From Paracoccaceae bacterium (GTDB lineage Bacteria; Pseudomonadota; Alphaproteobacteria; Rhodobacterales; Rhodobacteraceae): 64,000 nt of DNA. This document shows, in pieces, positions 26,429-36,123 of the stretch. The notes under the pieces are model-generated. The model ran no database searches. It worked only from the letters and a program-made list of their open reading frames with translations, and had not been told where the DNA came from. The stretch covers positions 221,990 to 285,989 of the forward strand of contig JAFGTV010000053.1 of assembly GCA_016938875.1 (NCBI GenBank), given 5' to 3'. Positions within the stretch are counted from its first letter, which is position 1. Every line of letters starts with the position of its first letter. Made by a program: the position numbers and the translations under genes.

Positions 26429-27139
26429 ATGACCGACACGCCCAACGGAATGGACCAGATCAAGGACGATCTGCTGGATGCGGCGCTGATGCATGTGCCC
26501 TTTGACGGGTGGAGCGAGACCGCGTTTCGCGCGGCCATCGCCGATTCGGGAATTGACGCGGCCCTGGCGCGCGCCGCCTGCCCGCGCGGGGCGGCGGATC
26601 TGGCGGTTGCCTATCACCTGCGCGGGGACGACGAGATGGTGCGCCGGTTACAGGCCACCGACCTGTCGGCGCTGCGGTTTCGCGACCGGATCGCCACCGC
26701 CGTGCGCTATCGCCTGGAGGCCGTCGAGGACAAAGAGGCGGTGCGCCGGGGGGCGGCGCTGTTCGCCCTGCCGCAATATGCCGGGGATGGCTCGAAGTTG
26801 GTGTGGGGCACGGCGGACCGGATATGGACCGCGCTGGGCGACCATTCCGACGATGTGAACTGGTATACCAAGCGTGCCTCGCTGTCGGCGGTCTATGCCG
26901 CGACGGTGCTGTATTGGCTGGGCGATGAAAGCCCCGACAGTGCCGCGACATGGGCGTTCCTGGATCGCCGGATCGAGGGGGTGATGCGTGTCGAAAAGGC
27001 CAAGGCACAGGTGCGCGGCAACCGTCTGCTCAAGCCGCTGCTGATGGGCCCCGATTGGGTCGGCCGCCAGATCCGCCCGCCCCACAGCCGCAAGGCGTTT
27101 CGTATGCCCGGCGTGCTGCGGCCGCGCAACGCCGAGTGA
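26429..27139 (+). CDS. COQ9 family ubiquinone biosynthesis protein
   Basis: 236-residue COQ9-family lipid-binding protein that assists ubiquinone hydroxylation with Coq7 in mitochondria and alphaproteobacteria. The N-terminal helix-rich part has LLDAALMHVPFDGWSETAFRAA, and the conserved WYTKRASLSAVYAATVLYWLGDESPD block is diagnostic. The start at 26429 follows AAAAGGAGG by 8 bases. The next gene, a quinone oxidoreductase, starts 3 bases after its stop. Confidence 0.93.
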   Translation: MTDTPNGMDQIKDDLLDAALMHVPFDGWSETAFRAAIADSGIDAALARAACPRGAADLAVAYHLRGDDEMVRRLQATDLSALRFRDRIATAVRYRLEAVEDKEAVRRGAALFALPQYAGDGSKLVWGTADRIWTALGDHSDDVNWYTKRASLSAVYAATVLYWLGDESPDSAATWAFLDRRIEGVMRVEKAKAQVRGNRLLKPLLMGPDWVGRQIRPPHSRKAFRMPGVLRPRNAE

Positions 27140-27141
27140 TC

Positions 27142-28134
27142 ATGACACTGCCCGACACCATGCGCGCGGTCGAGATTTCCGAACCGGGTGGGCCCGATGT
27201 CCTGCGCCTGTGCGCGCGGCCCGTGCCGCGGCCGGGGCCGGGCCAAATCCTGATCCGGCTGGCCTATGCCGGCGTGAACCGGCCCGACGCGCTGCAACGT
27301 GCCGGGCAATACGCGCCGCCCGCCGGGGCCTGTGACCTGCCGGGGCTGGAGGGTGCCGGAGAGGTCGTTGCGCTGGGCGAGGGGGTCAGCGGCCTGGCGC
27401 CGGGCGATCTGGTTTGTGCGCTGTTGCCGGGCGGGGGCTATGCCGATTACGCGGTGACGCCCGCCGCCCATGCCCTGCCGATCCCGGCGGGGATGGATTT
27501 GAAACAGGCCGCCTGCCTGCCAGAGACGTTTTTCACCGTGTGGTCCAATGTCTTTATGCGGGGCGGTCTGCGCGCGGGCGAGCGGTTCCTGGTGCATGGC
27601 GGGTCGTCCGGCATCGGCACGACGGCGATCCAACTGGCCCATGTGCTGGGCGCGCGGGTCTTTGCCACGGCGGGCAGTGCGGAAAAATGCGCCGCCTGCG
27701 TGGCGCTGGGGGCAGAACGCGCGATCAACTATCGCGACGAGGATTTCGTCGGGGTCCTGCGCGCCGAGGGGGGCGCGAACCTGATCCTCGACATGGTGGG
27801 GGGCGAGTATCTGCCGCGCAACGTCAAGGCGCTGGCCGATGACGGGCGCCTGGTGCAGATCGCGTTCCTGCAGGGGCCCAAGGTGGCGCTGAACTTTGCC
27901 CAGGTGATGATGCGACGGCTGACGATCACCGGGTCCACCCTGCGCCCGCAATCGGACCTGGCCAAGGCCCGCATCGCCGATGCGTTACGCGCCGATGTCT
28001 GGCCGCTGATCGCGTCGGGCCGGATCGCGCCGGTGATGGATTCCGAGTATCCGCTGGATCAGGCCGCCGCCGCCCATGCGCGGATGGAGGCCGGCGCCCA
28101 TGTCGGCAAGATCGTTCTGAACTGCACCGCCTAG
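27142..28134 (+). CDS. NAD(P)H quinone oxidoreductase (zinc-free MDR family)
   Basis: 330-residue medium-chain dehydrogenase/reductase of the quinone oxidoreductase (PIG3-like) type. Seen: YAGVNRPDALQRAG near the N-terminus, PGLEGAGEV, then the nucleotide-binding HGGSSGIGTTAIQLA and INYRDEDF. The zinc ligands of alcohol dehydrogenases are absent. ATG at 27142 lies 3 bases after COQ9, so the pair is an operon. Its stop overlaps the convergent RNase T2 stop in CTAG. Confidence 0.9.
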   Translation: MTLPDTMRAVEISEPGGPDVLRLCARPVPRPGPGQILIRLAYAGVNRPDALQRAGQYAPPAGACDLPGLEGAGEVVALGEGVSGLAPGDLVCALLPGGGYADYAVTPAAHALPIPAGMDLKQAACLPETFFTVWSNVFMRGGLRAGERFLVHGGSSGIGTTAIQLAHVLGARVFATAGSAEKCAACVALGAERAINYRDEDFVGVLRAEGGANLILDMVGGEYLPRNVKALADDGRLVQIAFLQGPKVALNFAQVMMRRLTITGSTLRPQSDLAKARIADALRADVWPLIASGRIAPVMDSEYPLDQAAAAHARMEAGAHVGKIVLNCTA

Positions 28135-28760
28135 CGGATCGCATCCATCAGCGCGTCCTGCATCCGGCAATCGGCGATCGCATCGGCACCACAGGCGCGC
28201 GGTTCCAGTGCGCGGGTCAGGCAGATGCGTGCCTCTTGCAGCCGCCCGCCCTTGCAGGTGATCGTGATCATGTCCGGGCGCCAGTCCGGGTTGGCCTGCA
28301 GAAAGGCCTCTTCGACCACCGCGGCGGGCAGTTTGACCGCGCCGGGCAACTTGCGAAACAGCTTGGGGCGGTTGACGGTTGCATAGGCGCGCCGGGCGGT
28401 GTCGAAATAGGCTTGGGCCGTCAGGCCGGTGCAACGCCCGTGTTTCTTCCACTGGTACCAGGCCAGGCCGGGACTGCCCATGATGTCGACCATCGCGGCG
28501 GTGTCCGCGCGCGAGGGGTTTTCCTGTGCGGTCGGGCAGTAGCTGGGCCAGCCGCGTTCATATTGGGGCCACAGCCCATGCAGCAGCCAGCCATATCCCG
28601 CCCCGTCCTTGCACTCGGGCGAGCGGCGCGCGTCGCCCTCCAGCGCGCACCAGCTGGGCGACCAGCTGAGCGCCAGGATGTAATAGTCGAACGTGCCCGC
28701 CTGTTCGCCCTCGGCGCGGGCAAGTGTGGCGGTCAGGATCAGCAGGGCGAGCCAGCGCAT
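28131..28760 (-). CDS. Secreted ribonuclease T2 family protein
   Basis: 209 residues: Sec signal peptide (MRWLALLILTATLARA), then RNase T2 domain with both catalytic segments, LHGLWP (CAS I, about residue 61) and WYQWKKHGRC (CAS II, about 101), plus several cysteines suited to disulfides. Cleaves RNA via 2',3'-cyclic phosphates in the periplasm or outside. The cpdB-like phosphoesterase at 32849 could act on such products. Convergent with the quinone oxidoreductase. Confidence 0.93.
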   Translation of the reverse strand: MRWLALLILTATLARAEGEQAGTFDYYILALSWSPSWCALEGDARRSPECKDGAGYGWLLHGLWPQYERGWPSYCPTAQENPSRADTAAMVDIMGSPGLAWYQWKKHGRCTGLTAQAYFDTARRAYATVNRPKLFRKLPGAVKLPAAVVEEAFLQANPDWRPDMITITCKGGRLQEARICLTRALEPRACGADAIADCRMQDALMDAIR

Positions 28761-28892
28761 TTTCTCTTTTCTCCGGGGACGTGGGCGACTATATAGCCTT
28801 TCAACCTCCCCGAAAACGAGGAACCGCGCCAGCCCGGCGCAGCCGTTTTCCCGGCAGGGTAGACTTTTGTTTGTTCGAGAGGAGACAGCCCC

Positions 28893-29645
28893 ATGAACAA
28901 GCCGATCATGGCAAAGGCCACCGCCGTCTGGCTGGTCGACAACACGACGCTGAGTTTCCGGCAGATCGCCGAGTTCTGCGGCCTGCACGAGCTGGAAATC
29001 CAGGGGATCGCCGATGGCGACGTGGCCCAGGGCGTCAAAGGGTTCGATCCGATCACCAACAACCAACTGGATCAGGCCGAGATCGACAAGGGCGAGGCCG
29101 ACCCGGCCTATAACCTCAAGCTCAAGTTCAACGCCGCCGCGGTCGGCGAGGAGAAGCGTCGCGGCCCGCGCTATACGCCGCTGTCGAAACGCCAGGACCG
29201 TCCGGCCTCGATCCTGTGGCTGGTCAAGTTCCATCCCGAACTGACCGATGGCCAGATTTCCAAACTGGTGGGCACGACCAAGCCGACGATCCAGGCGATC
29301 CGCGAGCGGACCCATTGGAACATCGCCAATATTCAGCCGATCGACCCGGTGGCGCTGGGCCTGTGCAAGCAGTCCGAACTGGACGGCGCCGTGCAGAAAG
29401 CCGCGCGCAAGAAGGCCGCCGATGGCGGTTTGATGTCCGACGACGAGCGGCGCAAGCTGGTGTCCACCGAGCAATCGTTGGGCATGGAGCCCGAGCCGAA
29501 AATGCCCACCGCGATTTCGGGGCTTGAGACTTTTACCCTGTCGGGGCGGCATGACGACGAGAAAGAGGACAAGGTGCCCGACGCGGACAGCTTCTTTAAC
29601 CTGCCCGACGTGGGTGACGACGATGACGAGGACGACGACCGCTGA
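28893..29645 (+). CDS. trcR: Cell cycle transcriptional regulator TrcR (DUF1013)
   Basis: 250-residue protein of the DUF1013 family, which is restricted to alphaproteobacteria and named TrcR in recent annotation. N-terminal MAKATAVWLVDNTTLSFRQIAEFCGLHELEIQGIADGD has helix-turn-helix character; a second HTH-like region (DGQISKLVGTTKPTIQAIRERTHWN) follows at about 125-150. The tail from about 215 is strikingly acidic (poly-D/E). GAGAGGAG upstream of the ATG. Followed by a strong terminator. Confidence 0.93.
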   Translation: MNKPIMAKATAVWLVDNTTLSFRQIAEFCGLHELEIQGIADGDVAQGVKGFDPITNNQLDQAEIDKGEADPAYNLKLKFNAAAVGEEKRRGPRYTPLSKRQDRPASILWLVKFHPELTDGQISKLVGTTKPTIQAIRERTHWNIANIQPIDPVALGLCKQSELDGAVQKAARKKAADGGLMSDDERRKLVSTEQSLGMEPEPKMPTAISGLETFTLSGRHDDEKEDKVPDADSFFNLPDVGDDDDEDDDR

Positions 29646-29665
29646 GACGCGGTTGCGCGACATTG

Positions 29666-29696
29666 AAAAGGCCCGGCCATGACGGCCGGGCCTTTT
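29666..29696. terminator. Bidirectional terminator, trcR / cytochrome c
   Basis: Perfect 13-base arms AAAAGGCCCGGCC / GGCCGGGCCTTTT around a 5-base loop, with a T-run on both strands. It can stop transcription from trcR and from the convergent cytochrome gene. Confidence 0.9.
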
Positions 29697-29736
29697 GTAT
29701 CCGGGGCAGGGGCGGATTGGGCCCTATGGTCGCCGA

Positions 29737-30249
29737 TCACATGCCCAGCGTCTGAAGATAGGCGATCACGTTGGCGCGGTCCTCGGCCTTTTTCAGGCCG
29801 GCATAACTCATCGCGGTGCCCGGCGCATAGGCCTTGGGATTGGTGATGAAGGCATTGATCGCCTCGGGCGTCCAGACATCGCCGGTGCCGTCCAGCGCGC
29901 CGGAATATTTGAAGTCCGGGATCACCGCGACGCCCCGACCGACCACCTGGTAAAGCGAGGGACCGACGGCGTTCACACCCTCTTCGACCTTGTGGCAGGC
30001 CGCACAGGCCTTGAACGTGCGTTGGCCCGCGTCCGGATCGGCGGCGGCCAGCAGCTCTTCAAAGGTCAGCTCTTCGGCCGGTTCCTCGGCGGTGGGCGTG
30101 TCGCCCTCCTCCTCAAGGATCACATAGGCCGGTGCAGCCAGTTCCGGCGTGGAATAAAGACCCGCCCCGGCCAAACGCACCAGCGTAAAGACCAGCAAAG
30201 CCCCGCAAAACGCACCAAGCAGTTTGGTGAACGTTATTGTGTCGAACAT
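29737..30249 (-). CDS. Membrane-anchored c-type cytochrome (CycM / cyt cy-like)
   Basis: 170 residues: an uncleaved N-terminal membrane helix (about 10-31), an Ala/Glu/Pro-rich linker (about 36-68), then a mono-haem class I cytochrome c domain with C82-x-x-C85-H86 and the distal methionine in GTAMSYAGL. This is the layout of membrane-bound cytochrome cy/c552, which carries electrons from bc1 to terminal oxidases such as the cbb3 oxidase encoded further along. Divergent from pheA-type prephenate dehydratase. Confidence 0.92.
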   Translation of the reverse strand: MFDTITFTKLLGAFCGALLVFTLVRLAGAGLYSTPELAAPAYVILEEEGDTPTAEEPAEELTFEELLAAADPDAGQRTFKACAACHKVEEGVNAVGPSLYQVVGRGVAVIPDFKYSGALDGTGDVWTPEAINAFITNPKAYAPGTAMSYAGLKKAEDRANVIAYLQTLGM

Positions 30250-30365
30250 GTCGCGTTCCCGTTCGCGTCGTTTCCCGGGGGTTACCTATGCGCTTCCCCT
30301 CTTCGATTGCAAGGTATAATGGCCTAACCGACCGTTGCGTAACGCGACTGAACCGGACGGATCCC

Positions 30366-31199
30366 ATGACAAAACGCATCGCCTTTCAGGGAGAGCCTGG
30401 GGCCTATTCGCACCAAGCCTGCCACGATGCCCGCCCCGATTTCGAGGCGCTGCCCTGCCGCACCTTCGAGGATGTGATCGAGGCGGTCCGCACGGGCGCG
30501 GCGCAACTGGGCATGCTGCCGGTCGAAAACTCGACCTATGGGCGGGTGGCCGATATTCATCAACTGCTGCCCTCTTCGGGTCTGCATATCGTGGACGAGG
30601 CCTTTGTGCGGGTTCATATCAACCTGTTGGCGGTGCCCGGGGCGAACCTGTCGGACATCAAAAGCGCGATGAGCCACACGGTGCTGTTGGGCCAGTGCCG
30701 CGATTTCCTGCGCGCGCATGGGATTCACCGGATCGTTGGTGCCGATACCGCGGGGTCGGCCCAGCATGTGGCCGAAACCGGCGATATCAGCCTGGCGGCC
30801 CTGGCCGGCGATCTGGCCGCCGAGATTTACGGGCTGGACGTGCTGGCGCGCCACATCGAGGATCACGACAAGAACACCACGCGGTTCTTGCTGATGTCCC
30901 CCACGCCGGACCAGTCGCGCCGGGGCGACCTGGGCATGATGACCACCTTCGTGTTCCGGGTGCGCAACATCCCCGCAGCCCTTTACAAGGCGATGGGCGG
31001 GTTCGCGACCAATGGCGTGAACATGACCAAGCTGGAAAGCTATATGGTCGACGGATCGTTCACCGCGACCCAGTTCTATGCCGATATCGAAGGCCACCCC
31101 GAGGACGAACACGTTAAACGCGCGCTCGAAGAGCTGGACTATTTCACGTCTTACATGGAAATCCTGGGCGTCTATCCGGCGGACCGCAAGCGCCACTAG
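30366..31199 (+). CDS. pheA: Prephenate dehydratase
   Basis: Converts prephenate to phenylpyruvate in phenylalanine synthesis. 277 residues, monofunctional: periplasmic-binding-like catalytic domain with FQGEPGAYSHQA, ENSTYGRV and the catalytic TRFLL motif (DKNTTRFLL), then a C-terminal ACT domain from about 190 with the phenylalanine-binding ESYM segment (KLESYMVDGSF). No chorismate mutase domain. The start at 30366 gives the standard MTKRIAFQGEPG. Confidence 0.95.
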   Translation: MTKRIAFQGEPGAYSHQACHDARPDFEALPCRTFEDVIEAVRTGAAQLGMLPVENSTYGRVADIHQLLPSSGLHIVDEAFVRVHINLLAVPGANLSDIKSAMSHTVLLGQCRDFLRAHGIHRIVGADTAGSAQHVAETGDISLAALAGDLAAEIYGLDVLARHIEDHDKNTTRFLLMSPTPDQSRRGDLGMMTTFVFRVRNIPAALYKAMGGFATNGVNMTKLESYMVDGSFTATQFYADIEGHPEDEHVKRALEELDYFTSYMEILGVYPADRKRH

Positions 31200-31214
31200 G
31201 CGCAGCGTTGGATG

Positions 31215-31679
31215 TCAGCCGCGAAAGGTGCCCGCCTCCATCTCGCGGGCAAATCGGGCGACGCCGGACTTGAACTTGTTCGACAGCTTGGCCTTGGCCA
31301 GCCGCAGGGTTTGCAAAAACACCCGCGCCGACAGGGTTTGCGGGCGCAGCTCTACCGCGACGGCGATACGGGTCTGGCGCGGCGACAGGCGCAAAAGCTC
31401 GATCTCGGTGACCCCGTCCAGCCCGGACACCGAAGAGCGCAGCGTCATCCATTCGGGCGGGGTAAAGCCGGTCAGTTCTGTCTGAACGTGGCGCTGCTTT
31501 CCACGAAAGTCAAAGCGGGTGGACCAGGCCATGCCGGGCGCCGGGTCGGTCAGGGTGTCGGTGCGGGTCAGGTCCGCGCCGCGCCTCAGGGCCGCGCGCT
31601 CCATCTTGCCGAAATCCGAGATCACGGCGAAGACCTCTTCGATCGGGACCGCGATATCTTCTTTCGTGGAAAATTTCAT
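31215..31679 (-). CDS. SRPBCC family protein
   Basis: 154-residue START/Bet v1-like (SRPBCC) fold protein: MKFSTKEDIAVPIEEVFAVISDFGKMER start, then alternating strands and a long C-terminal helix (KSGVARFAREMEAG). Binds hydrophobic ligands in relatives; no specific role is readable. Start at 31679 follows GGGAGAGG; an ATG upstream at 31739 lacks support. Lies just downstream of nudC on the same strand. Confidence 0.88.
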   Translation of the reverse strand: MKFSTKEDIAVPIEEVFAVISDFGKMERAALRRGADLTRTDTLTDPAPGMAWSTRFDFRGKQRHVQTELTGFTPPEWMTLRSSVSGLDGVTEIELLRLSPRQTRIAVAVELRPQTLSARVFLQTLRLAKAKLSNKFKSGVARFAREMEAGTFRG

Positions 31680-31714
31680 GTCGCCTCTCCCTGATGACGG
31701 GCGTCGTTTTCGCG

Positions 31715-32671
31715 TCAATCCAGCCTGTCCGCAAGCCACATTCGCAACAGCAGCTGTGCGATCGCGCCTGCGCGGGCGGGCAGAATGGAATCATGTTCCC
31801 CGGCAAAAACGGCCAACAGCTCTTCGCGCGGAACCCAGCGCGCGGCCTCGATCTCGACCGGGTCGATGGTGATCTCGCGGGTGGTGGCGACCCCGCGGCA
31901 GCCGATCATCAACGAGGCGGGAAAGGGCCAGGGCTGGCTGGCCAGGTAATGCACCGCGCCGACCGTGATCCCGGCCTCTTCGGCGACCTCGCGGCGCACG
32001 GCGGCCTCGATGGTCTCTCCGGGTTCGACGAACCCCGCCAGCAGGGAAAACATCCCCTCGGGCCAGCCCGGCGAGCGGCCCAGCAGAACCGAGTTGCCGT
32101 CGGTGATCAGCATGATCACCACCGGGTCGGTGCGCGGGAAATGCCGTGCCCCGCAGGCCGGGCAGTCGCGCTGCCATCCGGCCTGGGCGGGGATGCTCTG
32201 GACGCCGCAGCGCGCGCAGAACCGGTGGCTGTGCTGCCAGCCGAGGATCGCCTTGGCGGTGGCGGCCAGTTCGGCCTCCAGCGGGGTCAGGCGGGTCATT
32301 TCGCGCCTGAGTTCGGCAAAGACATGGGTGCAGGGCAGGTCCGGGTGGCGTTGCTCGGACGGGTCAAGAAAGGCGCCCAGCGTGTCGGGCATGTCGTCGG
32401 GGGCCCAGTCGGACAGATCGACGGCAAAGCGCGCGGCGCCATCCGCCAGACCCAGAAAAACCGCGTCGGGGCGGGTCTTTGCGACGCAAACGTGGCCCGG
32501 CGCGATCCATCCCAGACCCTCGGGCGCAATCAGCGGCTTGCCGCGCCAGACCGGCAGCACCCGGGTCGTATCCGCCGCCCATAGCCGCGCCAGCGCCGCC
32601 GGGTCGCCGCGCAGATGCGCCGCGCGGTCCAACCCGCCGCCGCCAAACGTCACCTGCCGTTCCAGACCCAT
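31715..32671 (-). CDS. nudC: NADH pyrophosphatase / NAD-cap hydrolase NudC
   Basis: 318 residues. A zinc ribbon (FCARCG and DCPACG), the Nudix box GFVEPGETIEAAVRREVAEE and, after it, SQPWPFPASLM, the sequence that separates NudC from other Nudix enzymes. Hydrolyses NAD(H) to NMN and AMP and removes NAD caps from RNA. The N-terminal regulatory domain is present. Followed by the SRPBCC gene 35 bases on. Confidence 0.95.
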   Translation of the reverse strand: MGLERQVTFGGGGLDRAAHLRGDPAALARLWAADTTRVLPVWRGKPLIAPEGLGWIAPGHVCVAKTRPDAVFLGLADGAARFAVDLSDWAPDDMPDTLGAFLDPSEQRHPDLPCTHVFAELRREMTRLTPLEAELAATAKAILGWQHSHRFCARCGVQSIPAQAGWQRDCPACGARHFPRTDPVVIMLITDGNSVLLGRSPGWPEGMFSLLAGFVEPGETIEAAVRREVAEEAGITVGAVHYLASQPWPFPASLMIGCRGVATTREITIDPVEIEAARWVPREELLAVFAGEHDSILPARAGAIAQLLLRMWLADRLD

Positions 32672-32848
32672 GCCGATCCCCCGTCGCCCGGACCGTCAGT
32701 GCCACGCGCAGGACGGGGCGAGCAAACGAAAAACACTCGCCCCAAGGGTGAATTTGTCCTCGCCTTCGGATCGGTTCACGATTAGTGTCACGATCCCGTC
32801 TTGGTGGTATCCTGACCCTGTCCCACAGCATCACGCCCGGAGGCAGAC

Positions 32849-34828
32849 ATGACCCAAGATCGGAAAACTGGACTGAATCGCCGCGCTTTTCTGGCCGGCA
32901 CTGCGGCGGGAGCGTCCTTGATCGCACTGCACCCCTTCTCGGCCCGGGCGGGCGTGAACCAGGCCCATCTGCGGCTGATGGAGACGACGGACCTGCATGT
33001 CCACGTCTTCCCCTATGACTATTATTCGGACAAGCCGGTGGATACCGTCGGCCTGGCGCGCACCGCCAGCCACATCGCCGATATCCGCGCCGAGGCATCC
33101 AATTCGATGCTGCTGGACAATGGCGATTTCCTGCAAGGGAACCCGATGGGCGACTACATCGCCTATGAGCGCGGCATGCGTGAGGGGGATCTGCACCCGA
33201 TCATCCAGGCGATGAACGCGGTGGGATTCGATGCCTCGACCCTGGGCAATCACGAGTTCAACTATGGGCTGGATTTCCTGGCAAAGTCCCTGGCAGGTGC
33301 CGCATTCCCGGTGATCTCGGCCAATGTGCTCAAGACGCCGGGCGGCAGCCCGACCGCCGATGCCACGCTGGTGAAACCCTATCTGATCCTGGAACGCAGC
33401 CTCAGCGATGGCGCGGGCAATGCACATCCGATCAAGGTCGGGCTGATCGGCTTTGTCCCGCCGCAGATCATGTCCTGGGACCGCAAGCACCTGGAGGGCA
33501 ACGTCACCACCCGCGACATCGTCGAGACCGCCCGCGCCTATGTTCCCCAGATGAAGGAAGAGGGCGCCGACATCATCGTCGCGCTGTGCCATTCCGGGAT
33601 CGGCGGGGCCGCGCATGTGGCGGGAATGGAAAACGCCGCCGTGCCGCTGGCCGCGATCGACGGGATCGACGCGGTGATGACCGGCCACCAGCACCTGACC
33701 TTTCCCGGCCCGGCCTTTGCCGACATTCCCGGGGTCGATGTCGAAAAGGGCACGATTCATGGCAAGCCCGCCGTCATGGGCGGGTTCTGGGGGTCGCATC
33801 TGGGGGTGATCGACCTGATGCTGGAACGCGACGGTGGCGCATGGCGGATCATGGCGCATGACAGCGCGCTGCGGCCGATTTCGCGCCGCAACGAGGATCG
33901 CACGATCACACCGCTGGTCCAAAGCCAGCAATACGTGCTGGATGCCGTCGCCAAAGAGCATGCGGAAACGCTGGCCTATGTGCGTCGCGCGGTGGGCAAG
34001 ACCTCGGCGCCGCTCTACAGCTATTTCGCGCTGGTGGCCGATGACCCCTCGGTGCAGATCGTGTCGAACGCCCAGATCTGGTATATCTCGCAGATGCTGA
34101 AAGGCACCGCGCATGAGGGGCTGCCGCTGTTGTCGGCGGCTGCGCCGTTCAAGGCCGGGGGCCGGGGCGGGGCCGAGTATTACACCGACGTGCCCGCCGG
34201 GGACGTGGCGATCAAGAACGTGGCCGACCTTTATCTTTATCCCAACACGGTGCGCGCGGTGCGGGTCACCGGCGCGCAGCTGAAGGGGTGGCTGGAACGC
34301 AGCGCGGGGATGTTCAACCAGATCACGCCGGGCGTGGCGGACCAGATCCTGCTGAACCCGGATTTCCCCAGCTATAATTTCGATGTGATCGACGGGGTGA
34401 CCTATCAGATCGACCTCAGCCAGCCGTCGCGCTTTGATCCCAAGGGCGGGCCGCTGAACCCGGATGCCAGCCGGATCGTCAACCTGGCCTATCAGGGCCA
34501 GCCGATCCCCGATGACATGGAATTCGTGATCGCCACCAACAATTACCGCGCCGGCGGGGGCGGGGATTTCCCCGGTGCCAAGGGTGATACGATCATCTTC
34601 GAGGGGCCCGATACCAACCGCGACGTGATCGTGCGCTATATCGTCGAGCAGGGCACGATCAACCCCACCGCCGATGGCAACTGGCGCTTTGCCCCCCTGC
34701 CGGGCACCAGCGTTCTGTTCGATACCGGGCCGAAGGCTGCGCAATACGCCGACCAGGTGCCGGGGCTGAGCATCGAGCTGGCCGGCGACGGCCCGGATGG
34801 GTTCGCGCGATTCCGCATCGCCCTCTGA
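32849..34828 (+). CDS. cpdB: 2',3'-cyclic-nucleotide 2'-phosphodiesterase/3'-nucleotidase
   Basis: 659 residues with a Tat signal ([19 protein letters not shown]). The metallophosphatase domain has [25 protein letters not shown] and GHQH metal-ligand motifs in order; the C-terminal 5'-nucleotidase domain starts near 360 and has the substrate stacking region with [13 protein letters not shown]. Periplasmic scavenging of phosphate and nucleosides from cyclic nucleotides. Stands alone; RNase T2 at 28131 would supply 2',3'-cyclic products. Confidence 0.94.
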   Translation: MTQDRKTGLNRRAFLAGTAAGASLIALHPFSARAGVNQAHLRLMETTDLHVHVFPYDYYSDKPVDTVGLARTASHIADIRAEASNSMLLDNGDFLQGNPMGDYIAYERGMREGDLHPIIQAMNAVGFDASTLGNHEFNYGLDFLAKSLAGAAFPVISANVLKTPGGSPTADATLVKPYLILERSLSDGAGNAHPIKVGLIGFVPPQIMSWDRKHLEGNVTTRDIVETARAYVPQMKEEGADIIVALCHSGIGGAAHVAGMENAAVPLAAIDGIDAVMTGHQHLTFPGPAFADIPGVDVEKGTIHGKPAVMGGFWGSHLGVIDLMLERDGGAWRIMAHDSALRPISRRNEDRTITPLVQSQQYVLDAVAKEHAETLAYVRRAVGKTSAPLYSYFALVADDPSVQIVSNAQIWYISQMLKGTAHEGLPLLSAAAPFKAGGRGGAEYYTDVPAGDVAIKNVADLYLYPNTVRAVRVTGAQLKGWLERSAGMFNQITPGVADQILLNPDFPSYNFDVIDGVTYQIDLSQPSRFDPKGGPLNPDASRIVNLAYQGQPIPDDMEFVIATNNYRAGGGGDFPGAKGDTIIFEGPDTNRDVIVRYIVEQGTINPTADGNWRFAPLPGTSVLFDTGPKAAQYADQVPGLSIELAGDGPDGFARFRIAL

Positions 34829-34984
34829 GCAGCGGAAGAGCGCACAAATATCAGGCGGTGCGCCCGAAATCTGGGCGCGCAGCCTTGTTTTGAACCAATC
34901 CAGCGTGGCGGGGAAACGGCTGTCTCTCGCGCTCTTTCAGCGACCTGCGCACTCTTTCCCGGACACTTCATCAGGAGATTGAGG

Positions 34985-35992
34985 ATGCTGAAACAGACCC
35001 TGGCCGCGCTGACCACCGTCGCGACGCTGGTCGCCGGGCCCGCGCTGGCCGACACCAAGATGCCCTTTGCGCTGGACTGGAAGTTCGAGGGGCCGTCGGC
35101 GGCCTATCTGGCCGCGGTCGATCAGGGCTATTTCGCCGATGCCGGGCTAGAGGTCGAGGTGTCCGCCGGCCAAGGCTCGCTCGATGCGATCCCAAAGGTG
35201 GCGACGGGCGCGTTCCCGGTGGGCTTTGCCGACATCAACTCGTTGATCAAGTTCCTGGACCAGAACCCCGGCGCGCCGGTGATCGCGGCGATGATGATCT
35301 ATGACAAACCGCCCTTTGCCGTGATCGGGCGCAAATCCCTGGGCATCGAGACCCCCAAGGATCTGGAGGGCAAGGTGCTGGGCGCGCCGCCGCCCGATGG
35401 GGCCTGGGCGCAGTTCCCGGCCTTTGCCACGGCCAACGGTCTGGACATGTCCAAGATCACCGTGGAACCCGTGGGCTTTCCCACCCGCGAACCGATGCTG
35501 GCCGAGGGCAAGGTCGACGCCGTCACCGGCTTTTCGTTTTCGTCCTATCTGAACCTGGTGCGCCTGGGCGTGCCCGAGGAGGACATCTCGACCATCCTGA
35601 TGGCCGATTACGGCCTGGCGCTTTATGGCAACGCGGTGATCGTGAACACCGACTTTGCCGCCGCCAATCCCGAGTTGGTCAAGGGGTTCCTGGCCGCCGT
35701 CGCCAAGGGCTGGACGGATGTGATCGCCGATCCCGAAATGGGCGCCAAGGCCGTTGCCAAACGCAACCCCGCGGCCGATCTCGCGCTGGAACAACGTCGG
35801 CTGGAACTGGCCATCGCGGCAAATGTCGTGACCGGTTACACCAAGGCAAACGGCATGGGCGGGATTGATCCCGACCGCATGGCCAAGGCGCTGGAACAGG
35901 TCGCCGAGACCTATGAATTCCAGAACGCGCCGGACGCTGCGCTCTACTTTACCGACGCCTATCTGCCCGAGGGCAACTTCCCCCTCGACTGA
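34985..35992 (+). CDS. ABC transporter substrate-binding protein (NMT1/THI5-like)
   Basis: 335-residue periplasmic binding protein with a Sec signal (about 1-22). The start of the mature protein, LDWKFEGPSAAYLAAVDQGYFADAGLEVE, is typical of the NMT1/THI5-like family (SsuA, TauA, ThiY, RibY). Substrate not identifiable: no sulfonate, thiamine or riboflavin genes are adjacent, and no TPP or FMN riboswitch elements are visible in the 156 bases upstream. ATG at 34985 has AGGAG 7 bases upstream. First gene of a binding protein-ATPase-permease operon. Confidence 0.9.
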   Translation: MLKQTLAALTTVATLVAGPALADTKMPFALDWKFEGPSAAYLAAVDQGYFADAGLEVEVSAGQGSLDAIPKVATGAFPVGFADINSLIKFLDQNPGAPVIAAMMIYDKPPFAVIGRKSLGIETPKDLEGKVLGAPPPDGAWAQFPAFATANGLDMSKITVEPVGFPTREPMLAEGKVDAVTGFSFSSYLNLVRLGVPEEDISTILMADYGLALYGNAVIVNTDFAAANPELVKGFLAAVAKGWTDVIADPEMGAKAVAKRNPAADLALEQRRLELAIAANVVTGYTKANGMGGIDPDRMAKALEQVAETYEFQNAPDAALYFTDAYLPEGNFPLD

Positions 35993-36123
35993 CGCACCCC
36001 GTTCCCCGCGCGCCGGGTTTCGTGGCGCGCGGTCCCTCCGGCGGCCGGATTTCCGGTCTCTTCTCCTCTCCCAAGTCCGGGATTGCGCCGCCGGGGGCGA
36101 ACTCCCCAAAAACAGAGGGTCCG

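Noticed and set aside
34829..34984. Possible TPP or FMN riboswitch before the NMT1/THI5-like ABC operon
   Set aside because: The conserved THI-box (CTGAGA...ACCTGA) and RFN core elements are not present.
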